Assembly (NCBI GenBank): GCA_946403855.1
Contig: CAMJBH010000009.1
Span: 34,791 to 98,790, forward strand
Length of the DNA: 64,000 bases
From: an uncultured Bacteroidales bacterium
GTDB lineage: Bacteria; Bacteroidota; Bacteroidia; Bacteroidales; UBA932
Direction of reading: 5' to 3'
Shown here piece after piece: positions 8,419-15,647 of this stretch (its first letter is position 1; the number at the start of each line of letters is the position of its first letter). The position numbers were made by a program, and so were the translations under genes. The notes under the pieces were generated by a model, which was not told the origin of the DNA, searched no databases, and saw only the letters and a program-made list of their open reading frames with translations.

Positions 8419-8446
8419 TGACACAACACCCCCTTATTCCGTGTCA
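8419..8446 (-). terminator. TGACAC-N16-GTGTCA hairpin at the end of folK
   Basis: The arms flank a 16-nt loop that contains the folK stop codon. It is the third copy of the hairpin at 7801 and 7853, and probably ends the folK transcript. No long T-tract is present. Confidence 0.55.
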
Positions 8447-8865
8447 ACCATCTTCAGCAGTTGTTTCACAAACGGGCGGGTTTCAACTTGGGGGTGGGGA
8501 ATGGTAAGCTCCGGAGTGTTCATAGAGTGTTCCCCGTAGAACAATATGTCTATGTCGATAATCCGGTCGTGATAGACGCGGCGGCCGGCGGCATCGTATT
8601 CCGGCGGGTCCTTCCGTCCCATCGAACGTTCGATGCGCTTGACTATCTTCAGGATGGTTTCGGGCCTGCGGGCGCTGCGGTACACAACCACGGCGTTCAG
8701 AAACGAGGGGCCGCTGAAGCCGCAGGCCTCGGTCTCAATGATGGAAGAAACACGCAAGCGACGGCCGCCAAAAGCCCTGTCAAGAGCATTCAGCGCCGTC
8801 GCTATATTGGCCTCCCGGTCGCCTAGATTGGTGCCGAGCAAAAGGTATAGTTCTTGTCCTCTCAC
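8434..8865 (-). CDS. folK: 2-amino-4-hydroxy-6-hydroxymethyldihydropteridine pyrophosphokinase (HPPK)
   Basis: FolK transfers pyrophosphate from ATP to 6-hydroxymethyl-dihydropterin in folate synthesis. The 143-residue length is typical. Visible signatures are the N-terminal LLLGTNLGDREANI, the FLNAVV strand near residue 55, ERSMGR-KDPP near 80 and the RIIDIDILFYGE motif near 100-110 carrying the two Mg-binding Asp, then IPHPQVETRPFV. The start is GTG 8865, which overlaps by four bases (GTGA) the stop codon of an upstream remnant frame, so translation was probably coupled to a gene that is now mostly lost. Confidence 0.93.
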   Translation of the reverse strand: MRGQELYLLLGTNLGDREANIATALNALDRAFGGRRLRVSSIIETEACGFSGPSFLNAVVVYRSARRPETILKIVKRIERSMGRKDPPEYDAAGRRVYHDRIIDIDILFYGEHSMNTPELTIPHPQVETRPFVKQLLKMVDTE

Positions 8866-9010
8866 TTATCTTTGACGGGACGAATCTGCAGTCCCGCATA
8901 GCTATCCAGAGTGTAATAACCGAGTGTCACCTTCCCGCTGTTTACCACAAATCCGCCGCCGTAACCTGCTGAAGACTGGGTAGAACTAGAACTCAGAAAT
9001 AGGTGCCGCC
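8862..9010 (-). pseudogene. C-terminal remnant of an unidentified gene coupled to folK
   Basis: A frame ending in TGA 8862-8864 overlaps the GTG start of folK in the GTGA arrangement typical of cotranslated genes. Its last residues (SSAGYGGGFVVNSGKVTLGYY, then TLDSYAGLQI) look like real protein, perhaps the end of an outer-membrane or surface protein. There is no plausible start: going upstream the frame runs into the 3' end of the MIP18-family gene in another register. The coordinates cover only the part outside that gene. The body of the gene appears deleted. Confidence 0.45.
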
Positions 9011-9016
9011 TTATTT

Positions 9017-9024
9017 CAAAGTTA
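9017..9024 (-). promoter_or_regulatory. Possible -7 promoter element for folK
   Basis: TAACTTTG on the minus strand just after the stop of the MIP18-family gene. It would give folK a leader of about 145 nt that contains the gene remnant. Confidence 0.4.
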
Positions 9025-9025
9025 G

Positions 9026-9382
9026 TTACATTTCGGGGTCCATACCCAACGCTATTCGGGCTTCGTCGGAAAGCATGCTCTGGTCCCACACCGGCTCAAA
9101 AGTGAGTTCTATCTCGCAACTCCGCACTCCAGGTGTGCTCTCGACGTTGGTTCTGACTTCGGCCAGCACCTCGTCCGCCATGGGGCAGTTGGGCGCCGTG
9201 AAGGTCATCTTGATGTACACGTCGTGTGTCTTGCTGATATTCAGCTCGTAAATTAGTCCCAGGTCGTAAATATTGACCGGAATTTCCGGGTCATACACCT
9301 GCTTGAGCGCGAGTATGACGTCGTCGTACAACGGAGCCAGTGCCTTTACATCTTCTGGGGTCAGTGCTTCTTTATCGCTCAT
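9026..9382 (-). CDS. MIP18/DUF59 family Fe-S assembly protein (SufT/PaaD-like)
   Basis: The 118-residue protein is a single DUF59 domain: LKQVYDPEIPVNIYDLGLIYEL near residues 27-48 and MTFTAPNCPMADEVLAEV near 60-77 with the conserved Cys. Members of this family help load Fe-S clusters onto target proteins. It is last in the operon after sufS and sufE, overlapping sufE by 11 nt, which supports a role in the same pathway. Confidence 0.9.
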   Translation of the reverse strand: MSDKEALTPEDVKALAPLYDDVILALKQVYDPEIPVNIYDLGLIYELNISKTHDVYIKMTFTAPNCPMADEVLAEVRTNVESTPGVRSCEIELTFEPVWDQSMLSDEARIALGMDPEM

Positions 9383-9785
9383 ATTCAGCGGCTTTGGCTC
9401 TAATGGTTGATATCATGGACAGCAGTCCGTTTGCCCTTGTGGGCGAAAGGTTTTCCTTGAGCCCGAGGGCGTCGAGGAAAGAAAAGTCGTCTTGAAGGAT
9501 CTCCTCTGGAGTGCGGCCGGAATAAACGCTAATCAGCAGGCTGATTATACCTTTGGTGATGATGGCATCGCTGTCGGCGGAAAAATGGAGCCTGCCATCG
9601 GATATCTCCGTGTCGAGCCAAACTCTTGACTGGCAGCCTTTTATAAGACGGTCGTCGGTTTTCTTGGACTCCGGGAACGGTTCCAGCGCCTTGCCCAGTT
9701 CGATGAGGTATTCGTATTTATCCAACCATTCCTCGTAAAGAGAAAAGTCGTCTATTATCTGTTCTTGCTTCTCTTTCAGTGTCAT
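9372..9785 (-). CDS. sufE: Cysteine desulfuration protein SufE
   Basis: SufE accepts persulfide sulfur from SufS and passes it to the cluster scaffold. The start ATG 9785 overlaps the sufS stop in an ATGA quartet, giving 137 residues, the usual size; the open frame upstream is the shadow of sufS. The acceptor cysteine lies in LIKGCQSRVWL at residue 51, the same position as in the E. coli protein. The C-terminal SPTRANGLLSMI segment is also family-typical. Confidence 0.93.
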   Translation of the reverse strand: MTLKEKQEQIIDDFSLYEEWLDKYEYLIELGKALEPFPESKKTDDRLIKGCQSRVWLDTEISDGRLHFSADSDAIITKGIISLLISVYSGRTPEEILQDDFSFLDALGLKENLSPTRANGLLSMISTIRAKAAEYER

Positions 9786-10978
9786 TTCAGCATCGAAATT
9801 GCTTTGCGCAGCGAAGATACAAAATATTCCGCTTCCTGCATTGTATTGTACGGCGCAAAAGAAGCCCTGAGCATGCCGGTGACGCCGAATCGGTCCATGA
9901 GGGGCTCTGCGCACATCTGTCCTGAACGCACGGCGATGCCCATTTTGTCGAGTATCAGCGCCAGGTCTTCATGATGCGCACCCTGCACCGCTATGGAGAA
10001 AAGCGGCACTTTCTCGCTTAGGTCTGCAGATGTTCCGAAGATTCTTACGCCTTCCATACGGGAGAGTTCTTCGTACACATACTCCTTCAGGCCGTCGTCT
10101 TGCGGCATGCTCTGCAGCGTCTGGATGGCCTGCACGAAGCACGGAACGGAAGATATGTCCTGCGTGCCTGCTTCGAACTTTCGGGGCAGGGGCGCCCAGG
10201 TGCTGCCGCTCCACTGCACCGTTTCTATCATCTCGCCGCCACCGAACATGGGCGGCATCTGCTCCAGCAGGGCCTTGCGCCCCCAGAGCACTCCGGTGCC
10301 GGTTGCGCCGTACATCTTGTGCCCGGAGAAGGCGTAGAAGTCGCACCCAAGCGCCTGTACATCAATCTTTTGATGCACCACTCCCTGAGCTCCGTCAACG
10401 AGCAGCATCACTCCGTTTTCGCGGCAGATCCGGGAGATTTCGCCTATGGGGTTCACCAGGCCCAGCACGTTGGACACATGGGCCAGGCACAGCAATTTGG
10501 TGCGGGGCGATATGAGGGTCCTCAGGGATTCGATGCGGAGGCGTCCGCTGTCGTCCACCTCAAGGCGCTTAAGTTCAGCACCTTTGCGCCCACACAGCAT
10601 CTGCCATGGCACGAGGTTGGAGTGATGCTCGGCCTCGGAAACTATGATTTCGTCCCCTTGGTTTATAAAGGCCTCTCCAATTGACCACGCTGCCAGGTTG
10701 AGGGCGTGGGTGGCTCCGGAGGTGAAGATTATTTCTTCGCGGGAGGCGGCGTTGAGAAACTCGCGCACAGCGTCTCTTGCCGCCTCGTAAGCCTCTGTGG
10801 CTTCGGCGGCTACGTGGTGCACGGCGCGGTGCAGGTTGGCGGTGGAACGGGAAGATATTTCCGTCCATCTGTCTATTACGCACTGAGGCCGGAGCGAAGT
10901 GGCGGCATTGTCCAGATACACCAGCGGCTTGCCGTACACGCTGCGTTTCAACTGCGGAAACTGCTCTCTGATATTCAT
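9782..10978 (-). CDS. sufS: Cysteine desulfurase, SufS type
   Basis: SufS is a PLP enzyme that removes sulfur from cysteine for Fe-S cluster assembly. The 398-residue chain has YLDNAATSLRP near residue 20, the substrate loop SEAEHHSNLVPWQ near 120, the PLP lysine in FSGHKMYGATGTGVLWG near 220, and the catalytic Cys in RSGQMCAEP near 354, in the short form typical of type II enzymes. It overlaps the upstream epimerase gene and downstream sufE by ATGA quartets. The scaffold genes sufBCD are not in the window. Confidence 0.96.
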   Translation of the reverse strand: MNIREQFPQLKRSVYGKPLVYLDNAATSLRPQCVIDRWTEISSRSTANLHRAVHHVAAEATEAYEAARDAVREFLNAASREEIIFTSGATHALNLAAWSIGEAFINQGDEIIVSEAEHHSNLVPWQMLCGRKGAELKRLEVDDSGRLRIESLRTLISPRTKLLCLAHVSNVLGLVNPIGEISRICRENGVMLLVDGAQGVVHQKIDVQALGCDFYAFSGHKMYGATGTGVLWGRKALLEQMPPMFGGGEMIETVQWSGSTWAPLPRKFEAGTQDISSVPCFVQAIQTLQSMPQDDGLKEYVYEELSRMEGVRIFGTSADLSEKVPLFSIAVQGAHHEDLALILDKMGIAVRSGQMCAEPLMDRFGVTGMLRASFAPYNTMQEAEYFVSSLRKAISMLK

Positions 10979-12111
10979 AATTTAGTGAGTCCGAGGCCGG
11001 GCTGGTCGGGCAGGACCATATCGCCGTCGCGGACTGTCATTCCTTTAAATAAATCGTTAGTAATTAGTAAGTTGCCGTCGATGTCGCAGAAGTCGGCAGC
11101 AGGTGCGAGCTGGGCCGCGGCGGTGCATGCGCATGACGTCTCGGTCATGCAGCCCACCATCACCTTCATGCCTTCCGCCCTTGCGTAGGCTATCATTTTG
11201 CGGGCTTCCAGCAGGCCGGTGCACTTCATGAGTTTTATGTTTATGCCCGAGTAGGCACCCTTGAGTGCAGGAATGTCGCGAAGGCGCTGCACCGCTTCGT
11301 CGGCAATGATCGGCAGGGGGCCGCGCTCGGTGAGCCAGGCGGTGTCGTCCAGGCGCTCTTTGGGAAGCGGCTGTTCGACCAGCACCACGCCCTGCTGCTG
11401 GAGCCAGAATATCTCGTCCAGGGCCTTGCTCCTGTCTTTCCAGCCCTGATTGGCATCTACCGCAAGAGGTAAGTCCGTGACGCTACGTATGGTACGTATC
11501 ATCTGCTCGTCGCTGTCCAGGCCCACTTTGACCTTCAGTATTTTGTACTTTCCGGCGCATTCTTCGGTCTTCTGACGCACGATCTCGGGGGTGTCTATGC
11601 CTATTGTGAAAGTGGTGGGCCCGGCTTTGGCTGGGTTATAGCCCCAGATCCTATATAGCGGGGCGCCCAGCATTTTGCCGCACAGGTCGTGGAGGGCTAT
11701 GTCTATGGCCGCCTTTGCGGGGGCGTCGGAGTCGGACAAGGTGTCCAGGTAGGCCATGATGTCTTCGAGCAGAAAAGGGCTCTCGAAGCGGCTCAGGTCC
11801 ACTTTTGAGAGGAATTTACGCACGCTCTCCGTGCTGTGCCCGAGGTATGGTGGCATGGAGGCCTCGCCGTAGCCGGTGTATCCGTCGAAGTCGATTTCGA
11901 CCTGCACGTCAGGGGTGGTGGTACGGCTGTAGCTGGACACGGTGAAGGTGTGGGCGAGCTGGAGTTCGTAGGGGTAGAAGCGGAGGGTCATCTTGCCTGC
12001 CGCGCCGGCGGCTGTACGCTTGCGCGCTTCCGATCCGGGGAGCGAGCACGAAGCCAGGCCGGCAGCGGCTGCTGCGGCCAAAGCTGATCCAATGAACTCT
12101 CTACGCTTCAT
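10975..12111 (-). CDS. Exported L-Ala-D/L-Glu (dipeptide) epimerase, enolase superfamily
   Basis: The 378-residue protein starts MKRREFIG followed by an alanine-rich core and LASC, which looks like a twin-arginine signal (one R replaced by K) with a possible lipobox. The body is a mandelate racemase/muconate lactonizing fold: KVKVG near residue 183 (catalytic Lys), VDANQGW (metal Asp), VEQPLP (metal Glu), IADEA (metal Asp), and INIKLMK (second Lys). Dipeptide epimerases convert L-Ala-D-Glu from peptidoglycan turnover. It heads the sufS-sufE-DUF59 transcript, an odd partner; possibly only transcriptional convenience. A promoter lies at 12157-12164. Confidence 0.88.
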   Translation of the reverse strand: MKRREFIGSALAAAAAAGLASCSLPGSEARKRTAAGAAGKMTLRFYPYELQLAHTFTVSSYSRTTTPDVQVEIDFDGYTGYGEASMPPYLGHSTESVRKFLSKVDLSRFESPFLLEDIMAYLDTLSDSDAPAKAAIDIALHDLCGKMLGAPLYRIWGYNPAKAGPTTFTIGIDTPEIVRQKTEECAGKYKILKVKVGLDSDEQMIRTIRSVTDLPLAVDANQGWKDRSKALDEIFWLQQQGVVLVEQPLPKERLDDTAWLTERGPLPIIADEAVQRLRDIPALKGAYSGINIKLMKCTGLLEARKMIAYARAEGMKVMVGCMTETSCACTAAAQLAPAADFCDIDGNLLITNDLFKGMTVRDGDMVLPDQPGLGLTKL

Positions 12112-12156
12112 CTATTCTTTATAACAAGCTTTCAGAGTAACAAATTAACAGAGTAA

Positions 12157-12164
12157 CAAAGTTA
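12157..12164 (-). promoter_or_regulatory. -7 promoter element of the epimerase-suf operon
   Basis: TAACTTTG on the minus strand, about 45 nt before ATG 12111, inside an AT-rich patch with repeated GTTACTCTG words. Confidence 0.55.
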
Positions 12165-12206
12165 CAAGATTTCAAATTTACAAATTTAGAAAAAATTACA
12201 GAAGAG

Positions 12207-12281
12207 AGAAAAATATGCAGCTATGGGCGAAGCACCTAAAACTTGGGATAACGGTGCTCCGCCCATAACTGCATATTTTTT
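12207..12281 (+). promoter_or_regulatory. Long hairpin upstream of ruvA with conserved-type 16-nt loop
   Basis: A stem of about 28 bp with two mismatches closes the loop TAAAACTTGGGATAAC (12236-12251) and is followed by a T-run. It sits between divergent promoters, so it cannot be the terminator of an adjacent plus-strand gene; the ruvA promoter starts 13 bp after it. The loop matches those at 777, 18840 and 27555. Confidence 0.7.
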
Positions 12282-12293
12282 CAATTATTCTAG

Positions 12294-12301
12294 TATCTTT
12301 G
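12294..12301 (+). promoter_or_regulatory. -7 promoter element of ruvA
   Basis: TATCTTTG, 17 nt before the ruvA ATG at 12319, directly downstream of the hairpin. Confidence 0.6.
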
Positions 12302-12318
12302 TAAAAAAATCAGACAGT

Positions 12319-12912
12319 ATGTTAGATTATATTTCCGGACGAATTGCAGAATTGGGGCCCACCAGGCTAGTTATTGATAACCAAGGTCTGGGTTACAGTT
12401 TAGAGATTTCTCTCCAGACCTACGAGGCCCTGGAAGGCAAGACAGAGGCCACAATTTACATCCAGAGCCAGATTAACCAGCGCGACGGAACGCAGGTCGA
12501 TTATGGCTTCGCCGGAAAGGAAGAAAGGGAGCTTTTCCGCCTCATCACCGGCGTGTCTGGCATGGGGGCGGCGTCTGCGCGAATGATACTTTCTTCGCTG
12601 ACTGCCAACGAGTTACGCGAGGCAATCCTGTCCGAGAATGTGAATGCTCTTAAGTCCGTGAAGGGTATAGGACTCAAGAGTGCCCAGCGCATGATTCTGG
12701 AGCTCAAAGACAAGATAGTCAAGGGTGACAGCGCTAGTTCCGAGGTTCTGTTTGCAAGCGAATCCAATGCTGCCGCGGACGAGGCGTCGAGCGCTCTTCA
12801 GATGCTGGGATTCTCAAAACCCAACGTCAACAAGGCCATTCAGGCCATACTCAAGGCAAATCCCAAGGCATCCGTGGAGCAGATTATCAAGTCGGCTCTG
12901 CAGATGCTGTAA
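12319..12912 (+). CDS. ruvA: Holliday junction branch migration protein RuvA
   Basis: RuvA tetramers bind four-way junctions and load the RuvB motor. The 197-residue product from ATG 12319 (MLDYISGRIAELGPTRLVI) has the usual length and order: N-terminal OB domain, helix-hairpin-helix motifs (ITGVSGMGAASARMIL near residue 78, VKGIGLKSAQRMILELKDK near 113), a flexible acidic linker, then the C-terminal RuvB-binding three-helix domain (ASSALQMLGFSKPNVNKAIQ). The in-frame extension upstream is rejected because it crosses promoter and hairpin. ruvB is about 11 kb away on the other strand, not adjacent. Confidence 0.96.
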   Translation: MLDYISGRIAELGPTRLVIDNQGLGYSLEISLQTYEALEGKTEATIYIQSQINQRDGTQVDYGFAGKEERELFRLITGVSGMGAASARMILSSLTANELREAILSENVNALKSVKGIGLKSAQRMILELKDKIVKGDSASSEVLFASESNAAADEASSALQMLGFSKPNVNKAIQAILKANPKASVEQIIKSALQML

Positions 12913-12981
12913 AGAAATGGATTTTGAAAGGGAAACGGCAGGATACGCGTAACCATGACTTGACACCTTAATTCAATAGCA

Positions 12982-14301
12982 GTGAAGCATTTACAAATAC
13001 TTCTCCCCTGTGCCGTCATCCTCTTGTTACTGTCCGGATGCGGATACCGGGCTCCGCTGCTCAAATCTTACATTCCCGATATTACGGACAGCTGCCGCTT
13101 TGCAGGCATTCGCGGCGATTACATGGAACTTGCCGCCCTACTGTCCAAAGACACCGGCCTGGACCCTACCGGCGGGAACACCTTGGGACTCCTGCCAGAC
13201 AGGCTCCGTAAGCGCGAACTGCTGCTTGACGACCTGGACAAGGCCTCCGAATCCGTCCTCCTGGACTATTACCGCTTCGTCTCCGACACCGTGGGCACAG
13301 AAATAATGGACATCCTGAGCCGGAAAGCATCCTCGGGCAAAGAAGTTGCCGTAATCCTGGACAGAGGCGCACACACCCGCAAGTGGATGACTGGGCACAG
13401 GCCCATGCCCGAGGCCGGAGTTGAACTGTATTACTTCTACTTCCCCATCACGCCCCTCGACTACCTATGGCTGCCCAAGGGCACCAACCGCGATCACCGG
13501 AAGATTGTGATTACGGACGGCACCACTGCATACGCCGGAGGACGCAATATCCAGGATAAGTATTTCTCGGGCTGGCACGATTGCGACATCCGCATCACAG
13601 GGCCTGCTACAGCCCATTTTACGACCGTTTTCAATGAGAATCTACTGCGGGTCAATCCGTCCCGTAAACCTGTGGCGGCAAAGCCGGACAGCTTGCTTCG
13701 GACTGCGGCCGCCAAAGATTCGATACCGGGTTTGAGACAGTTCTACGACAAGACGGTGCAAGTCGTGCCGGACACTCCTACAGACAAGCGGAATCCCGTT
13801 AGAAATTGTTTCCTGTGGTCTATATGGAACGCTAAACGCTACTTCTGGTTCTACAATCCTTATACACCGCCCCCGGTCCAGGTTCTGGATGCGCTCAAGG
13901 ACGCCGCGGCGAGGGGCGTGGACGTACGATGGATAGCCCCTTCGGTGAACGACGTGATTCTGGAGAAGTGGATGGCCGAATCGCTGTACGAAAGCCTGCT
14001 CAAGGCAGGAATACGCATCTATGAGTGGCAGGGAGAGATTCTTCACGCTAAGATGTTCGTGACGGACGACTACCTCACCGCAATCGGTTCTGCCAATATG
14101 GACAACCTCAGCTTCTTTATGAACCTAGAAGTCGAGACCATAGTGTACGATGAAGAACTGACGTGCTACACCGCCGACATTTACCGGGAAGATATCGAGG
14201 CCAACTGCAGGGAAATCACCCTCGAAGAAGTGCGGCGCTGGTCTTTTTTCCGCAAACTTCGCAACTGGTTAACTAAGGCTATCGGCGGGCACTTGGGTTG
14301 A
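12982..14301 (+). CDS. Phospholipase D / cardiolipin synthase-like lipoprotein
   Basis: The 439-residue chain starts at GTG 12982, giving a lipoprotein signal (hydrophobic ILLLL then SGC). It carries two HKD motifs: HRKIVITD in NRDHRKIVITDGTTAYAGG near residue 172 and HAKMFVTD followed by AIGSANMDN near 355. Together they form the PLD active site that makes a phosphohistidine intermediate. Relatives include cardiolipin synthases and periplasmic PLD-like proteins. The lipid anchor and lack of N-terminal membrane helices make this closer to the YmdC-like or secreted class. The substrate cannot be deduced. It follows ruvA by 69 nt and meets the porin gene tail to tail. Confidence 0.85.
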   Translation: MKHLQILLPCAVILLLLSGCGYRAPLLKSYIPDITDSCRFAGIRGDYMELAALLSKDTGLDPTGGNTLGLLPDRLRKRELLLDDLDKASESVLLDYYRFVSDTVGTEIMDILSRKASSGKEVAVILDRGAHTRKWMTGHRPMPEAGVELYYFYFPITPLDYLWLPKGTNRDHRKIVITDGTTAYAGGRNIQDKYFSGWHDCDIRITGPATAHFTTVFNENLLRVNPSRKPVAAKPDSLLRTAAAKDSIPGLRQFYDKTVQVVPDTPTDKRNPVRNCFLWSIWNAKRYFWFYNPYTPPPVQVLDALKDAAARGVDVRWIAPSVNDVILEKWMAESLYESLLKAGIRIYEWQGEILHAKMFVTDDYLTAIGSANMDNLSFFMNLEVETIVYDEELTCYTADIYREDIEANCREITLEEVRRWSFFRKLRNWLTKAIGGHLG

Positions 14302-14312
14302 TGTTTGTATTC

Positions 14313-15617
14313 TTATTTCGTCGAGAAGAACGTCGGCCGTACGGTCAGCATCAGCCATCCCCAGTGAAGCCTGTGGTTGTCTCCGGTGCGCTTCAGGGCT
14401 TCCATTGTCTCGGTGCCTTTCATAAAAGTATAGCCTGCGCTAAGGCTGGCATTCTTCATGAAGTTCCACGACAGAGACAGTTCCAGCTCATGTCCGAGAG
14501 TCATTTCTGAGTCTTCGAGCTTGGTCGCAGTGGCCAAATAGTGATAAGAAAGATCGGCCTTCAGTCCCTTGACCGGAGAATAGTCGGCTCCTACGTACAG
14601 GTTCTGAAGTCCGGGAGTAAAGCCCCCGACATAGGTCGAAACGTAGAAAAAGTCCATTGCTCCGTAAAACTTGTGGTGCGAACCATACAGCGAATTGAAG
14701 CCGCGCACCACATCGTGACGCACAAGGCCGATCATTCCTGAGTTTGGAGTGGCAAAATACTTGTCTCCGCTCAGAAAATCGTAGCCGGCGCGGAATTCCC
14801 ACTTCTGCGGCATTTTGAGCGTGGTTTTGATGCTAGCCATCCATGCAGACAGAGGCAGCCCCGTTTCTTCTTTGCCCATCTGGTAATAGAAAGCGGCTTC
14901 GGCCGACCAACGCTTCGGGGTGAAGGAAATATAGGTACCAGCCAGCTGCTGATGGAAAACACGGTCGTTAGATTCGTCTTCCCCGCCCTGCATGCCGGCG
15001 TCCATGAGCACAAACGATGCGCCCAAAGGGAAAGACGGGACATCCCAATGGTACCAAAGCGCGGCCATAGATTTATAGGGCTGGAGGCCGCCGGAGAAAA
15101 ACGAACCCCCGTTGATGTTCTGAATATCCTGATTGTAGGCTCCGAACAAATGCAGTTTGTGGCCGCTGCCTTCCCAGCCCAATTTGAGCAGATCGTGCGA
15201 CATGGCAGTCATGGACCAGGAGTCTGAACCAAAGATACGCTGATCGTCATAAATCAGAGGCTGTCTTCCGACTTTGGCAAAGAAACCGGATTTGGATTTA
15301 AACTGCACCCAGGCTTCGAAAATACTCAAACTGCCGGCCTCGTTGGAGCCCCACGTGCCACTGTGCTGAGCCGAAACCCGAGAGGACAACGAACTATTGC
15401 TATAGGACGCGCCGATGATAGTACGCTCAATAATAAATGAAGCCACAGAATTCTCATCTACTCTGGTAAGCCCTCCTTGACGCACTTCTCCGCGAGACAA
15501 GAAATCAGCATCTAAAGTAAATACCTTTTTGGGGGCGCTTAGGGTATCCGCCTCTTGCGCCAATGCTGGGGCCGCACACAAAAACAGAAAGGCGGCAATT
15601 GAGAATAATTTTTTCAT
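14313..15617 (-). CDS. Outer-membrane porin of the alginate-export/OprD-like type
   Basis: The 434-residue protein has a Sec signal ending ALA-QE and a long run of amphipathic beta strands with frequent Gly and aromatic residues (ASYSNSSLSSRVSAQHSG, FFAKVGRQPLIYDDQRIFG, GHELELSLSWNFMKNASLS). The GRQPLIYDDQRIFGS segment is characteristic of alginate-export family barrels. A solute channel is likely; the substrate is unknown. The gene follows mnmG on the same strand, and a parS site lies in the 30-bp gap between them. Confidence 0.8.
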   Translation of the reverse strand: MKKLFSIAAFLFLCAAPALAQEADTLSAPKKVFTLDADFLSRGEVRQGGLTRVDENSVASFIIERTIIGASYSNSSLSSRVSAQHSGTWGSNEAGSLSIFEAWVQFKSKSGFFAKVGRQPLIYDDQRIFGSDSWSMTAMSHDLLKLGWEGSGHKLHLFGAYNQDIQNINGGSFFSGGLQPYKSMAALWYHWDVPSFPLGASFVLMDAGMQGGEDESNDRVFHQQLAGTYISFTPKRWSAEAAFYYQMGKEETGLPLSAWMASIKTTLKMPQKWEFRAGYDFLSGDKYFATPNSGMIGLVRHDVVRGFNSLYGSHHKFYGAMDFFYVSTYVGGFTPGLQNLYVGADYSPVKGLKADLSYHYLATATKLEDSEMTLGHELELSLSWNFMKNASLSAGYTFMKGTETMEALKRTGDNHRLHWGWLMLTVRPTFFSTK

Positions 15618-15626
15618 AACGGCAAA

Positions 15627-15642
15627 TGTTCCACGTGGAACA
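15627..15642. other. parS centromere site (mnmG-porin gap)
   Basis: TGTTCCACGTGGAACA is a perfect 16-bp palindrome matching the ParB-binding consensus TGTTNCACGTGNAACA. It lies between the mnmG stop and the porin start. ParB/Spo0J sites normally lie near the chromosome origin. Confidence 0.88.
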
Positions 15643-15647
15643 CAATA

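Noticed and set aside
12223..12318. N-terminal extension of RuvA
   Set aside because: It translates the hairpin and promoter; MLDYISGR is the usual start.
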